NCBI RefSeq assembly: GCF_900105905.1
Contig: NZ_FNSV01000004.1
Coordinates: forward strand, 1-64,000
Reading direction: 5' to 3'
From: Rhodococcus koreensis
GTDB taxonomy: Bacteria; Actinomycetota; Actinomycetes; Mycobacteriales; Mycobacteriaceae
DNA: 64,000 bases
How positions within the stretch are numbered: position 1 is the first letter of the stretch; each line of letters begins with the position of its first letter. Positions 42,966 to 50,878 of this stretch are shown here, one piece after another. The notes below the pieces were generated by a model. It did not search any database. It saw nothing but the letters and a program-made list of their open reading frames with translations, and was not told the DNA's origin. Made by a program: the position numbers and the translations under genes.

Positions 42966-43780
42966 CGACGTTCTCCTGTCAGTGTCGGCAGCGCAGCATT
43001 GAGCGCGGGACCGGACTTCCAGTCCGCCTGATGGCTCACCGCGAATTTGGTGATCTTCGGCCAGGTACTGCGGTGGAGGGTGTGCAGGTAGATCGAGCGG
43101 CGACGGCGCCATTTGCTGATGGACAACCCGTCCGAGAAGACCTTGGCGTCATCGGAGTCGGGCAGGACGGCGATCACGTCAAGTCCGGTGACTTTCGTGA
43201 CTTCCTCTGCGTTGTAAGGGGACTCACCGATCAGGATCAACCCCAGACTTGCGCGTGATTGCACCGCGGAGAGCTGCTGTCGCAGGGCGTTCTGCGAGGC
43301 GCGTAGCGCTGCGATTGCCGTTCGCTCAGTGCGGGTGACGATTGCGATCGTTGTTGCGTTGACGATCAGTTCGACCGGAGCGCCGCGTTGCCCGATCCGG
43401 CCGGCGTCGACGATCACGTTGGTGTCGTCGACGCTCAATCCGGCCAGGTGGACACCCAACGGTCCCCACACGGGCCGCATCGCATCTGCCTGGGCGGAGT
43501 GGACCAGTCCCGGGAGCAAGGACACCGAGGATTCCGGGATCTGGATGAGTTGCTCAGTCAGAGCAGCCTTGAGTCGCCCGTGACGATTCGCGTCGACGAG
43601 ATTGATCAGGGAACGGTCGTGATAGTGGTTTCCGAGCATGTATCCGGCCAGGACCGGCGAGGACCCGATGGCATCCGCTTCTACGAGCAGAGTCCGGTCG
43701 GTCGGTGAGTTCAGGGCCAGGGCGAGCGCCGTGGTGCTCACACCGGGTGAGCGTGAGGCGGATGTCAGTGCGAGAAACAT
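42962..43780 (-). CDS. TadZ/CpaE-like P-loop protein
   Basis: This 272-residue ParA/MinD-family protein has an incomplete P-loop at its very N-terminus (FLALTSASRSPGVSTTALAL: SPGVSTT instead of KGGVGKT; the signature lysines are missing). TNVIVDAGRIG follows as the Walker B-like strand, then SLGLILIGESPYNAEEV. TadZ/CpaE proteins localise the Tad machine at the cell pole, often with weakened ATPase motifs. It lies between cpaB (6-bp gap) and tadA (4-bp overlap), consistent with TadZ. Confidence 0.78.
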   Translation of the reverse strand: MFLALTSASRSPGVSTTALALALNSPTDRTLLVEADAIGSSPVLAGYMLGNHYHDRSLINLVDANRHGRLKAALTEQLIQIPESSVSLLPGLVHSAQADAMRPVWGPLGVHLAGLSVDDTNVIVDAGRIGQRGAPVELIVNATTIAIVTRTERTAIAALRASQNALRQQLSAVQSRASLGLILIGESPYNAEEVTKVTGLDVIAVLPDSDDAKVFSDGLSISKWRRRRSIYLHTLHRSTWPKITKFAVSHQADWKSGPALNAALPTLTGERR

Positions 43781-43786
43781 TGCCGG

Positions 43787-44494
43787 TCACCGCACTCGGT
43801 TGTCGAGGACGATCGCGACACGCTTGGTTGCGCCGCGGGCGGCGACCCAGTTGGCCTCTGCCTCGGGCACGAGCAGGTTGAGCGTTGTCTCGCCGGCTTC
43901 GGGGATCTCCTTGGTGGAGTACACCTGTGCTTTCGTGTTGATCGGGCCCTGTACGGGCGGGTCGTCCTGGTCGCGTGGTGTGTCCACGACACGGACCATG
44001 TCGCCGGGGACGATCGGCTCGGAGGGGAGGTGGCTGTAGCTCACCGTGATGCCGACCATCGTGAGACCTTCCCCGGGAACAACCTGGTCGGTGATCGCGG
44101 ACGGGAGCAGAATGGTGCCGGCCGGCAACCGGATGCTGGCACTCATTCCTACGACGCGGCCGCGTTCGCTGGCGGGCAGCGCCCCGAGATCGGCATCGAC
44201 GTTGACCGATTTGGCGGCCAGGTCCTTGGACTCGATGGTCTCGCCTTGCTGCACCTCGTTCGTCAGGACGAGCACATCGGTGGTTGCGCGCATGGCGTTG
44301 ACCGCGGTGAGCATGCCGATCACTGCCACCACGACGAGTGCGACACCGATCGCCAGGTAAATGGGGCGCCGGCGAACGCGCGCGCGGGTATTCAGATCGG
44401 GTGGGTCGTCCTGATCTGCGCCGTTGTGCGCCGGAGGCCGGTCATCCCCGGACGAGCGGAGCTTGTCGAGTTTCTTGGTCAGCAGGGATGCCAT
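43787..44494 (-). CDS. cpaB: CpaB/RcpC-like SAF-domain protein
   Basis: The 235-residue protein has a cytoplasmic N-terminal tail, one membrane helix (PIYLAIGVALVVVAVIGMLT), then a SAF domain (TNEVQQGETIESKDLAAKSV; RLPAGTILLPSAITDQVVPG) and a beta-rich C-terminal domain. CpaB proteins assist pilus assembly in the periplasm or wall. It is the first gene of the tad operon. The upstream region contains three TGGACA boxes within 75 bp of its start. Confidence 0.82.
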   Translation of the reverse strand: MASLLTKKLDKLRSSGDDRPPAHNGADQDDPPDLNTRARVRRRPIYLAIGVALVVVAVIGMLTAVNAMRATTDVLVLTNEVQQGETIESKDLAAKSVNVDADLGALPASERGRVVGMSASIRLPAGTILLPSAITDQVVPGEGLTMVGITVSYSHLPSEPIVPGDMVRVVDTPRDQDDPPVQGPINTKAQVYSTKEIPEAGETTLNLLVPEAEANWVAARGATKRVAIVLDNRVR

Positions 44495-44517
44495 GGTGGT
44501 CCTTCACAGTGGACGTG

Positions 44518-44569
44518 TGGACATATCGGACGCTTCGTACGGGGTGGACAATAGAACGCGACCTGGACA
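44518..44569. promoter_or_regulatory. Cluster of three TGGACA boxes before the tad operon
   Basis: TGGACA occurs at 44518-44523, 44545-44550 and 44564-44569, just upstream of the cpaB start. The same hexamer forms a palindrome next to the divergent regulator's promoter. Likely sites for one DNA-binding protein. Confidence 0.45.
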
Positions 44570-45282
44570 ACTTCGCGTCGGCGACGCCACCTACCGCCCG
44601 CGTGGATGCGTGGAGCCATCGCACGCTGCTGATCGGCTTCTTCGACAGTGTTGAGCGTTGGACGTGCCCCCACAGGGGACAACGTACGTTGCGACTGCGA
44701 CAAAATTGACCGTCGCGCCGGGTGTTGTGCCAGATATCCTCGCGGCCACGGGTATTGAGCCGTACAGGTCCAGCGGACACCTGGCACGCCCGTCTGGCAC
44801 GAACGCTGCGACCATCCGGCACTGGACGATCTGCGAATTGTCTCCGCAGGCCGACTACTTCGCCGCCGAAGCGCTCAGGTTCGGAATCGTGGACGTAAGC
44901 AATCCAGAGGACCGTTTTCGCGGTGGTTATTGGTGCGTCATCCGTTTGAAGCGAACATAATTCGACAGAAGGTCCGGGCACGCAGTCCATACCTGCGTCG
45001 CGCCAGGTGGGATCACACTGACGAGGAAACTCAACGACGCCGCGACTGATGCGCTCTGAACATCCGCATATGAAGTCGGGCGTGCGCACGCCGATATCCG
45101 GACATTTCTTCCTTGACCGCACGCGTGAATACCGTTGCGCTGCACGTGGCATAAGCGTTTTTCCCCTCCGGAACCGCCGTGGACCTCCCGTCCCCGGCGA
45201 CTCGACTGCCGAATTTTACTCACCTGCCTGCCACGCAGCTGTGAGTCTTCTGGACAAGATCCCATCAGCTGGTGGACCGAGT

Positions 45283-45316
45283 TGTCCACCGCTGGACATA
45301 ACACTAAGGAGTGTTA
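45283..45316. promoter_or_regulatory. Two adjacent palindromes upstream of the regulator gene
   Basis: TGTCCA-CCGC-TGGACA (45283-45298) is followed directly by TAACACT-AAGG-AGTGTTA (45299-45316). They lie just upstream of a predicted promoter and are candidate operators for autoregulation. Confidence 0.55.
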
Positions 45317-45326
45317 CCTGCAAGGG

Positions 45327-45355
45327 TTGACTTGCGTGCAGAGTATGGTTATGGC
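45327..45355 (+). promoter_or_regulatory. Predicted promoter of the HTH regulator
   Basis: TTGACT, 17 nt, TATGGC is a good -35 with a fair -10 hexamer, about 36 nt before the ATG at 45392. Confidence 0.5.
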
Positions 45356-45391
45356 GCTCGACATCTCAGATGATCTCGGAAGGCATGAAGC

Positions 45392-46189
45392 ATGGACCCA
45401 CTCAGCCCACCCAACCTCGGTGATTTCATTCGGGCACGGCGGACGCGGTCCACACCGAGTCATCCTGGCGGGATGACCCGCCAGCAGCTTGCGAGCGGAA
45501 GTTTTGCGAGTATGAGCTACATCGCGCAACTCGAATCCGGCAGCAAGGACGGCCCTTCACCCGAGTTCCTCGAAGCCACGGCGACGGCACTCACACTCGA
45601 TTCGGCAGACCAGCGCCACCTCTTCAACCTCGCTCGACAGACACCAACCGAACGTGAGGTCACAACCACCCCATGGACGATCGCCGACTATCGGACACTG
45701 ATCACACCGGACATGAAGACCGCTATCGCGGCGCTGAACCCGCATCTGGTGGCGTACCTCGACGAACGCTGGAATGTCATCGACTGTAACTCGGCGTATG
45801 ACAAGGCGTTCCCTGGGCTGGTCGACGAGGGAAACGTGTTGCGCTGGTTCTTCTCGACTCCGGCATCAATGAAGGTCATGGTGGAGTGGGAGGCGGAAGC
45901 GGCCTTGACCGTCAGCTGGTTCCGAGCGTTGATGGGTCGCTACTACAACCCCGACTGGGCGGTGGAAACCCTCGAAGAGTTGAGCGAGTTCCCTCGCTTC
46001 CGCGAACTGTGGTCACGTGAAGAAGTCCGGTTCGGCCGGCACCAGCCGTTCATGCACCTCCGCGACGCCGAGACTGGTGAGCGATACAGCGTGCACGTGC
46101 AGGTCCACGCGGAGATGCGGGGCAAGTATCCGCTGCAGATGTACCTCGGAGTGCGCCTTCCCGCCTCCGGAACTAGCGGAGCGTCTTGA
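45392..46189 (+). CDS. XRE-type regulator with MmyB-like ligand domain
   Basis: The 265-residue protein has an N-terminal HTH (LGDFIRARRTRSTPSHPGGM, TRQQLASGSFASMSYIAQLE, SGSKDGPSPEFLEATATALT). The C-terminal domain (about 105-255: PHLVAYLDERWNVIDCNSAY, FRELWSREEVRFGR) has the MmyB PAS-like fold that binds lipid-like ligands in related proteins. It probably regulates itself through the palindromes upstream, and perhaps the convergent hydrolase and the divergent tad operon. GGAAGGC precedes the ATG. Its 3' end overlaps the convergent hydrolase gene by 17 bp, a pairing common for MmyB-type regulators and oxidoreductases or hydrolases. Confidence 0.85.
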   Translation: MDPLSPPNLGDFIRARRTRSTPSHPGGMTRQQLASGSFASMSYIAQLESGSKDGPSPEFLEATATALTLDSADQRHLFNLARQTPTEREVTTTPWTIADYRTLITPDMKTAIAALNPHLVAYLDERWNVIDCNSAYDKAFPGLVDEGNVLRWFFSTPASMKVMVEWEAEAALTVSWFRALMGRYYNPDWAVETLEELSEFPRFRELWSREEVRFGRHQPFMHLRDAETGERYSVHVQVHAEMRGKYPLQMYLGVRLPASGTSGAS

Positions 46190-46961
46190 CGAACGCGGTG
46201 ATCGCGGCGTTGACCGGCTCGGGGTGTGTCCAGCTTGCGGCATGGCCGGCCACCGGGATCGTGACAACTGGCGCAGCACCGGGAAGACCCGCTTTGAGCT
46301 CATCCGCCTTCTCTGCGGGTGCTGACAGGTCATTTTCCCCACGGATGATCAACGCCGGAACGCCGATGTCGGAGAGCCGGTCCACGACGTCGTCGCGTTC
46401 GATAAGGCACTCGGCGGCCGGCCGGACAGCCATGCGATCACTGCTGTTCCATTTGCTGATCCACGACGTCCAATCCGCAGGTTCTCCGCCGATCAGTTGG
46501 GGGGCAAGTGCGCTGGTGAGCGGTTCGAGTGGGACTGTGCTGCACCACTGATCGAACAGGACGCGGTATCCGGACTTTTGCTCGGGTGTACAGGCTGAGG
46601 CTTCCGTGTCGAGCAAGATCAGCGCCGTCGTGCGCTCCGGTGCGAGGAGTGCTGTGCGCAGCGCGGTATAGCCGCCCTGCGACATGCCCCCGATGATTGC
46701 CTTCTCGACACCGAGGTCGTCGAGGACGGCGAGAGCGTCGCGTGCGAGGTCCCAGTATGTGAACGGCGTATCCCTATCAGTGGTTTTTCCGTGGCGGCGC
46801 GCATCCCAGGTCACAACCCGGAGGTCCGGGGATAGATCGCGCACCTGGGGCGTGAACATGGATGAGTCCATGAAGAACCCGTGCCCGAGTAGAAGTACGG
46901 GCCCCTCTCCCCCACTGTCGGTGTAATAGATGTCGGCGTCGGGCGTTGTCACTGTCGGCAC
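46173..46961 (-). CDS. Alpha/beta hydrolase, 262 aa
   Basis: The core motifs are complete: GPVLLLGHGFFMDSSMF (oxyanion), GMSQGGYTALR with the nucleophile serine near residue 93, IIRGENDLSAP (Asp) and VAGHAASWTHPE (His). The family includes haloalkane dehalogenase-like and lactonase-like enzymes; the Trp and His pattern does not settle the substrate. The tail overlaps that of the HTH regulator on the opposite strand. Probably cytoplasmic, no signal peptide. Confidence 0.87.
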   Translation of the reverse strand: MPTVTTPDADIYYTDSGGEGPVLLLGHGFFMDSSMFTPQVRDLSPDLRVVTWDARRHGKTTDRDTPFTYWDLARDALAVLDDLGVEKAIIGGMSQGGYTALRTALLAPERTTALILLDTEASACTPEQKSGYRVLFDQWCSTVPLEPLTSALAPQLIGGEPADWTSWISKWNSSDRMAVRPAAECLIERDDVVDRLSDIGVPALIIRGENDLSAPAEKADELKAGLPGAAPVVTIPVAGHAASWTHPEPVNAAITAFVKTLR

Positions 46962-47035
46962 GTAGCCGATCCTAGGGTGAGATAACTATCCCCGGTCCAG
47001 GCGAGCCCCACGGAGCGCTGTTGCCAGTGCCCCTT

Positions 47036-47662
47036 TCAGCGGTTGCCGCTCACTCTCAACAAGGCCCTCTCGCCACAACCTGCGGAGACTATCGACGCGT
47101 TCTGCCCAGTGTCCGTGATCGGTGGGGCTTCCCCCGTTCGAGGACCGCCCTCGACTGGGTGCGTTCGGTTCGTCCATTCAGTGAGAGCGCGGGCGATCCA
47201 GCATCGCGCTACCGCGGAGTCCGCTGCACAGGCGGCGAGGCACTCGAATGCCAGCGCTATCGCGACTGTGAACTCGGGGTGCCTTTCGTCGATGCACTCG
47301 AGGGCGATGTCGTTCGCCGCCGAAAGTGCCAGATAGGCTGCCTCTGAACTGGTTACGGCCGAGCTGTGGGCCAATCTCTCCGTGGCCTCGTAGGCCACGC
47401 GCCACGCGTTGGGACTGAGCGCCTTCGTTTCCGATGTTCGGCACATACCGGCGACGCGCTCGAGTTCGTGGAGTACATCGTCGCCGGCGGCCGGTAGCCT
47501 GCCGGTCAAACCCCAGTCTGAGTCGAGCATGTCGGCGAACCAGCACCAGCGAGCGAACTCGGGCGCGTCTTCGAGCGCGAGTTCGACGGTTCCGGAGGCC
47601 AGCTGCATCACCGCATCGGCGACCGACATCTCGTTGAGAGCGGAAGAAAATGACTCATGCAT
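47036..47662 (-). CDS. Hypothetical helical protein, 208 aa
   Basis: Mostly alpha-helical and alanine-rich (ADAVMQLASGTVELALEDAP, WRVAYEATERLAHSSAVTSS, HPEFTVAIALAFECLAACAA). There is no known domain. The start ATG 47662 has GGAGACGGG upstream. The last 40 residues are low-complexity, while another frame across the same DNA (46986-47177; WAERVDSLRRLWREGLVESE) reads better, so a frameshift near 47170 may have altered the natural C-terminus. Confidence 0.55.
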   Translation of the reverse strand: MHESFSSALNEMSVADAVMQLASGTVELALEDAPEFARWCWFADMLDSDWGLTGRLPAAGDDVLHELERVAGMCRTSETKALSPNAWRVAYEATERLAHSSAVTSSEAAYLALSAANDIALECIDERHPEFTVAIALAFECLAACAADSAVARCWIARALTEWTNRTHPVEGGPRTGEAPPITDTGQNASIVSAGCGERALLRVSGNR

Positions 47663-47785
47663 GATCGTTTCCCGTCTCCGTGGCCCCACGAGTGGGACGT
47701 GAGGGTTAAGTCGCAGGGTTGGAACCTGTTGTGGTCATTGCGAAAAGCCGCACTGCGGAGCGTGCATGACCGCGTCCGGCCGAGG

Positions 47786-48118
47786 TCAGAGCGTAGTCAA
47801 CCAGCACTCGACGGCGCGCCTGGCAGCGTCCGTCGGATCGGCGAGGTCGACCACAGTGGTGGCATCGACCCCCTCGGTGCGCTCCCACCTGCCGTCGTCT
47901 CGTTGGTGGTCGACGATGGACCAGATTTCCACCGTGGCTTCATGCTCACCGCGGCTGATGAGCCGAAGAGCCGGGAAGAATCCGGGGCAGAGATTGCTGA
48001 GGGCGATGTATGTGCGGTCCTCGTCAACGGCGAGGTCAAGGTCGTTGTGATCGTTCGCGTCGTGGGCGGCCGCAATGAACGCCGTGTGGAAGTCCTCGGG
48101 GATTTCTATGAGGGCCAT
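47786..48118 (-). CDS. Hypothetical acidic protein, 110 aa
   Basis: The soluble protein MALIEIPEDFHTAFIAAAHD continues with a central strand-rich part (EATVEIWSIVDHQRDDGRWE) and ends AARRAVECWLTTL. GGAGAGAG precedes the ATG. The upstream regulator-like gene overlaps its 5' end by 83 nt in another frame. No family is recognised. Confidence 0.6.
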   Translation of the reverse strand: MALIEIPEDFHTAFIAAAHDANDHNDLDLAVDEDRTYIALSNLCPGFFPALRLISRGEHEATVEIWSIVDHQRDDGRWERTEGVDATTVVDLADPTDAARRAVECWLTTL

Positions 48119-49682
48119 CAGGTCTGGTCTCTCTCCTTCGAAGGGGCGAGATCGGGCTGCAGCAATGCCCCACACGGTCGCCGGAGTCAGCAGGTATCAG
48201 CGAACTGGAACAAGGCCTGCCGGGTCGGGGTGCCGATGTCTGTTCGGCGGGGCGATGCCATCTTGATGCGAAGAGCCGCAGCCCCGACGACAGCCGCCAC
48301 CGCTCATCCAAGTGAGGCCAGTTCTGCCCAGCACCTGCAGCTCTCGTTGAACCCGACCGGCGGGGCGGCCGCCATAACTTCGAGCGGCGGGATGGCAGCG
48401 AACTCCCTGGCACCCCACTTTCCGGCGCTGAGCGAGGACAGTCGATCGTTGCCTCGTGGAACTGTGCGCTTGTCGTGAAGGCGCCGGTCCAGCGGCGCCT
48501 GATCGCACTCACTCGGTTGGCGGAAGCCCGTGCCGGCGCGTTCACCCTGGAGCCGGCGGGCGACTGTGATTCGGCGGCATCTGACGTAGCTGCTGCTTCT
48601 CGCGGATAGTCAGAATCGTGCGCGCCTGTCAGATCGGCCGGGGCAGCGACTGCGGCAGTCTCGCCCTTTCCACGCTCCCCCGTAGGCGTGTCGGTCGGGG
48701 TCGACGTCTTCGCCGTGGAATCGGAACCGGAACCGGCGACGTCCGTGTGGGCGAGGGCTCGGCGGTATCGGCTCAGCTCCGTCACGGCCGAGTCGTACTT
48801 GATGGCGAGCTTGTCTGCGAGGAGGCTCGGTGACCAGCGCTGCTCGTAGGCCATCCGAATGATTTCTCGCCGTTCGCAGTTGCGCATGGGGACTTGTTCG
48901 CCACTCAGGCGACGAACGATGACGACCTCGTCGGACGCGACCGCTCCCGTGGCCCGCTCGCGCTCGTGACTACGCGCCTTAGGATTGTCGATCTCGTCGT
49001 CGTCCCATCCGAGAGGCGGCACCAGTCCTTCTGCGCGTGTTTTTTCACGGAGGTCGGCGTCAGGTCCGGGGCGCATGGATAGCTCGTCGTAGATCTCGTC
49101 AACCGCTTCCCACAGCTCGCTCGGGATGAGACCTTTTTCCGGCATCGAGGTGACGACGTCTACCTCGACGTTCAACCGGTGAGCGAGGCTCGGATCGCCG
49201 TAGCCCATGGCGTTGAGTGCGCGCAGTCGGCGGCGAGCCCCCACTGCTGGGGTCAGATCACGCCCACGGCTCGGGTGAAAAGTGATCGAGAGGATCGCGT
49301 CCGCGATGGCGGAGGTGGTCGTGCGAGTCGAAGTGCTCCTCAGCGACCGGATTGTCGCGACCGGCACAGAGGCCAGCTCAGCGATCAGAGCGGTCGTCAT
49401 GCCGGCGCACATCAGCGCATTGATGTGGAAGCGCACATCAACCGTGTCGACAGATGTATCGACGCGACGGGCAGGTGTCCAAGCCTGCCCGTCACGTCCC
49501 CCTACACCCGACTGTCGCGATGTCTGGAACCACCCGTCGTCGCGACTGGGCAAAGCAGACCGGGCGGGGAATCCGGCTGCATTCAGTCTAGCTAGCTGAG
49601 CGGCGCATACGGACGAGCGTGCGTCACGTCGATGCGCAGACGTCTGGGACAAGGGTAGGGCAGCTGAAACGGTAGTCGTCAT
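48036..49682 (-). CDS. HTH DNA-binding protein, phage/plasmid type, up to 548 aa
   Basis: The N-terminal 300 residues hold helix-turn-helix segments (MTTALIAELASVPVATIRSL; MGYGDPSLAHRLNVEVDVVT; AYEQRWSPSLLADKLAIKYD) and the phrase LVPPLGWDDDEIDNP, which I know from actinophage and plasmid HTH proteins. Beyond about residue 400 the translation turns arginine/proline-rich and runs over the next gene, so the natural end may lie earlier, with a frameshift around 48480-48550. Start: ATG 49682 with GGAAAAGAG upstream. It is divergent from the tandem-HTH gene at 49851, sharing an operator-like palindrome. Confidence 0.65.
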   Translation of the reverse strand: MTTTVSAALPLSQTSAHRRDARSSVCAAQLARLNAAGFPARSALPSRDDGWFQTSRQSGVGGRDGQAWTPARRVDTSVDTVDVRFHINALMCAGMTTALIAELASVPVATIRSLRSTSTRTTTSAIADAILSITFHPSRGRDLTPAVGARRRLRALNAMGYGDPSLAHRLNVEVDVVTSMPEKGLIPSELWEAVDEIYDELSMRPGPDADLREKTRAEGLVPPLGWDDDEIDNPKARSHERERATGAVASDEVVIVRRLSGEQVPMRNCERREIIRMAYEQRWSPSLLADKLAIKYDSAVTELSRYRRALAHTDVAGSGSDSTAKTSTPTDTPTGERGKGETAAVAAPADLTGAHDSDYPREAAATSDAAESQSPAGSRVNAPARASANRVSAIRRRWTGAFTTSAQFHEATIDCPRSAPESGVPGSSLPSRRSKLWRPPRRSGSTRAAGAGQNWPHLDERWRLSSGLRLFASRWHRPAEQTSAPRPGRPCSSSLIPADSGDRVGHCCSPISPLRRRETRPDGPHRNPRGLPHGVHCGRPRRERSQRP

Positions 49683-49738
49683 CGGATGCTCTTTTCCGTT
49701 TAGCGGCTGGTCAGGCCGCATGTACGTGGGAACTGTTC

Positions 49739-49766
49739 GTACTCGAGCGCACCGGGGTTCGAGTAC
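49739..49766. promoter_or_regulatory. Palindrome between divergent HTH genes
   Basis: GTACTCGA and TCGAGTAC are separated by 12 nt in the 168-bp gap between two regulator genes. It is a candidate operator for either protein. Confidence 0.5.
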
Positions 49767-49850
49767 AGCGAATGATCGTCAGCGCTACACCGCATTCATC
49801 ACTGGAATTTAAACCCGGTATGCAATGATGGTATCTACATCTTTACTAGG

Positions 49851-50318
49851 ATGTCCAGCGATGAACGGACAATCGCAGTGAGAGCGCCCCTGAACGGCTT
49901 CCAGCCCCAGGCCCTCGAAGACGCGCGCACCACTGCCGGAATCTCGCGCGGCGACCTGTCCCGCGCAATAGGTGTCGACCCGACCACCATCCACAACTGG
50001 GAAACCTCGCGATCGAACCCTCAGCCCGACCATCTCGCCCGGGCCGCCGAGAAGCTCGGGATACCCCTCGACCATCTCATCGTCGTTCCGGAGGGCAGTC
50101 GGACGATCGCCGACCTGCGGAATCTTGCGGGATTGACGCAGAAACATGTCGCGGACCGAACCGGGCTCAGCACCACGACCATCGGCCGAATCGAGCGTGG
50201 CGAGGGAAGCCTGTCCGACTCCCACACCATTGCACTCGCTGAGGCTCTGCGCTTGGAACAACGGACGATCCGTGACGCATTCATCCGCGCGCGAAACCGT
50301 CCCCTTCCACCTCGGTAG
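49851..50318 (+). CDS. Tandem XRE helix-turn-helix regulator, 155 aa
   Basis: Two complete HTH_3 domains occur: residues 20-75 (ALEDARTTAGISRGDLSRAI, GVDPTTIHNWETSRSNPQPD) and 86-140 (LRNLAGLTQKHVADRTGLST, TTIGRIERGEGSLSDSHTIA). A protein with two DNA-reading heads could bind adjacent half-sites. The ATG is preceded only by TACTAGG, so the mRNA may be leaderless. The upstream gap is AT-rich by local standards. Confidence 0.85.
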   Translation: MSSDERTIAVRAPLNGFQPQALEDARTTAGISRGDLSRAIGVDPTTIHNWETSRSNPQPDHLARAAEKLGIPLDHLIVVPEGSRTIADLRNLAGLTQKHVADRTGLSTTTIGRIERGEGSLSDSHTIALAEALRLEQRTIRDAFIRARNRPLPPR

Positions 50319-50340
50319 CGTGTCAATGGTCGCGGCGCGC

Positions 50341-50700
50341 TCATGCGCTGTCGCCACGACGCAACCGTCGCTGCCGTCGACGATCGATGGAACGTCGCGC
50401 GCCGCTCAGCACAAAAGCTGCCGAGATCGCCAGCACTGCCACGGCGACGATCAGCCGACGAAGGTCAAGGCCGGCGCCGTCCGTGCCAGGAATAGTCACA
50501 AGCGGTGTTGCCGAGGCCGCAACTATGAACTCATGCGCGAGCAGCCACCCCGTTGCCCTACTTGATATCGCCGGAAGGGCTGCTGCGACCACACTTAAAG
50601 CCAGCGGGACAGCCATCAACAGAGACAGTTGGTCCTCGTCCGACAGGCATGTTGGTTTCTGCGCAGATTTGCGTGGCAACTGTGCCTGAGTCGGTTGCAT
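50341..50700 (-). CDS. Small membrane protein next to the coupling ATPase gene
   Basis: The 119-residue protein has two or three hydrophobic segments (LLMAVPLALSVVAAALPAIS, LIVAVAVLAISAAFVLSG) and a basic tail (RRSIDRRRQRRLRRG). It follows the FtsK-like gene on the same strand but has its own promoter-like motif (copy C) 34 nt before the start, and a strong AGGAGGAAGG ribosome site. It may be an accessory membrane factor of conjugation, by position only. Confidence 0.6.
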   Translation of the reverse strand: MQPTQAQLPRKSAQKPTCLSDEDQLSLLMAVPLALSVVAAALPAISSRATGWLLAHEFIVAASATPLVTIPGTDGAGLDLRRLIVAVAVLAISAAFVLSGARRSIDRRRQRRLRRGDSA

Positions 50701-50734
50701 AGGAAGTCCTTCCTCCTGAAGTGGGCCTCTTGCA

Positions 50735-50769
50735 TGGAGGAAGATCCGGTCAAGCGGACTTGTGTGACA
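50735..50769 (-). promoter_or_regulatory. Plasmid promoter-like motif, copy C
   Basis: On the minus strand: TTGTCACACAA, spacer, GGATCTTCCTCCA, 34 nt before the start of the 119-residue membrane protein. TTGTCA and GATCTT are 18 nt apart, the best -35/-10 match among the five copies. Confidence 0.65.
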
Positions 50770-50878
50770 AACGCCGGCGGTCTTCTCTCAACCCAGCACG
50801 AGCAAATCCGCCGAGACCGCGCCGGACAACTGGGCGGTGACATCCAGGCTCAGTTTGCTGCCTCGCTGCTGTCGTTCC

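Larger units (their letters stand above)
44495..45391. other. 900-bp divergent control region between tad operon and regulator
   Basis: No credible gene was found; the open frames here lack ribosome sites and protein character. The DNA holds TGGACA boxes at 44518, 44545, 44564 and 45251, an inverted TGTCCA-CCGC-TGGACA at 45283-45298, a TAACACT palindrome and a promoter for the plus-strand regulator. GC content is lower than in coding parts. Confidence 0.6.

Noticed and set aside
44658..44960. 100-codon ORF in the tad/regulator gap
   Set aside because: No ribosome site, no protein character, lies among regulatory boxes.
15582..50769. The GGAGGAAGATCC motif read as a conserved peptide (EEDP) in short ORFs
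   Set aside because: Two of five copies meet stop codons within the motif, the wobble positions are identical, and the peptide frames have no common continuation; a DNA-level signal on the opposite strand fits better.
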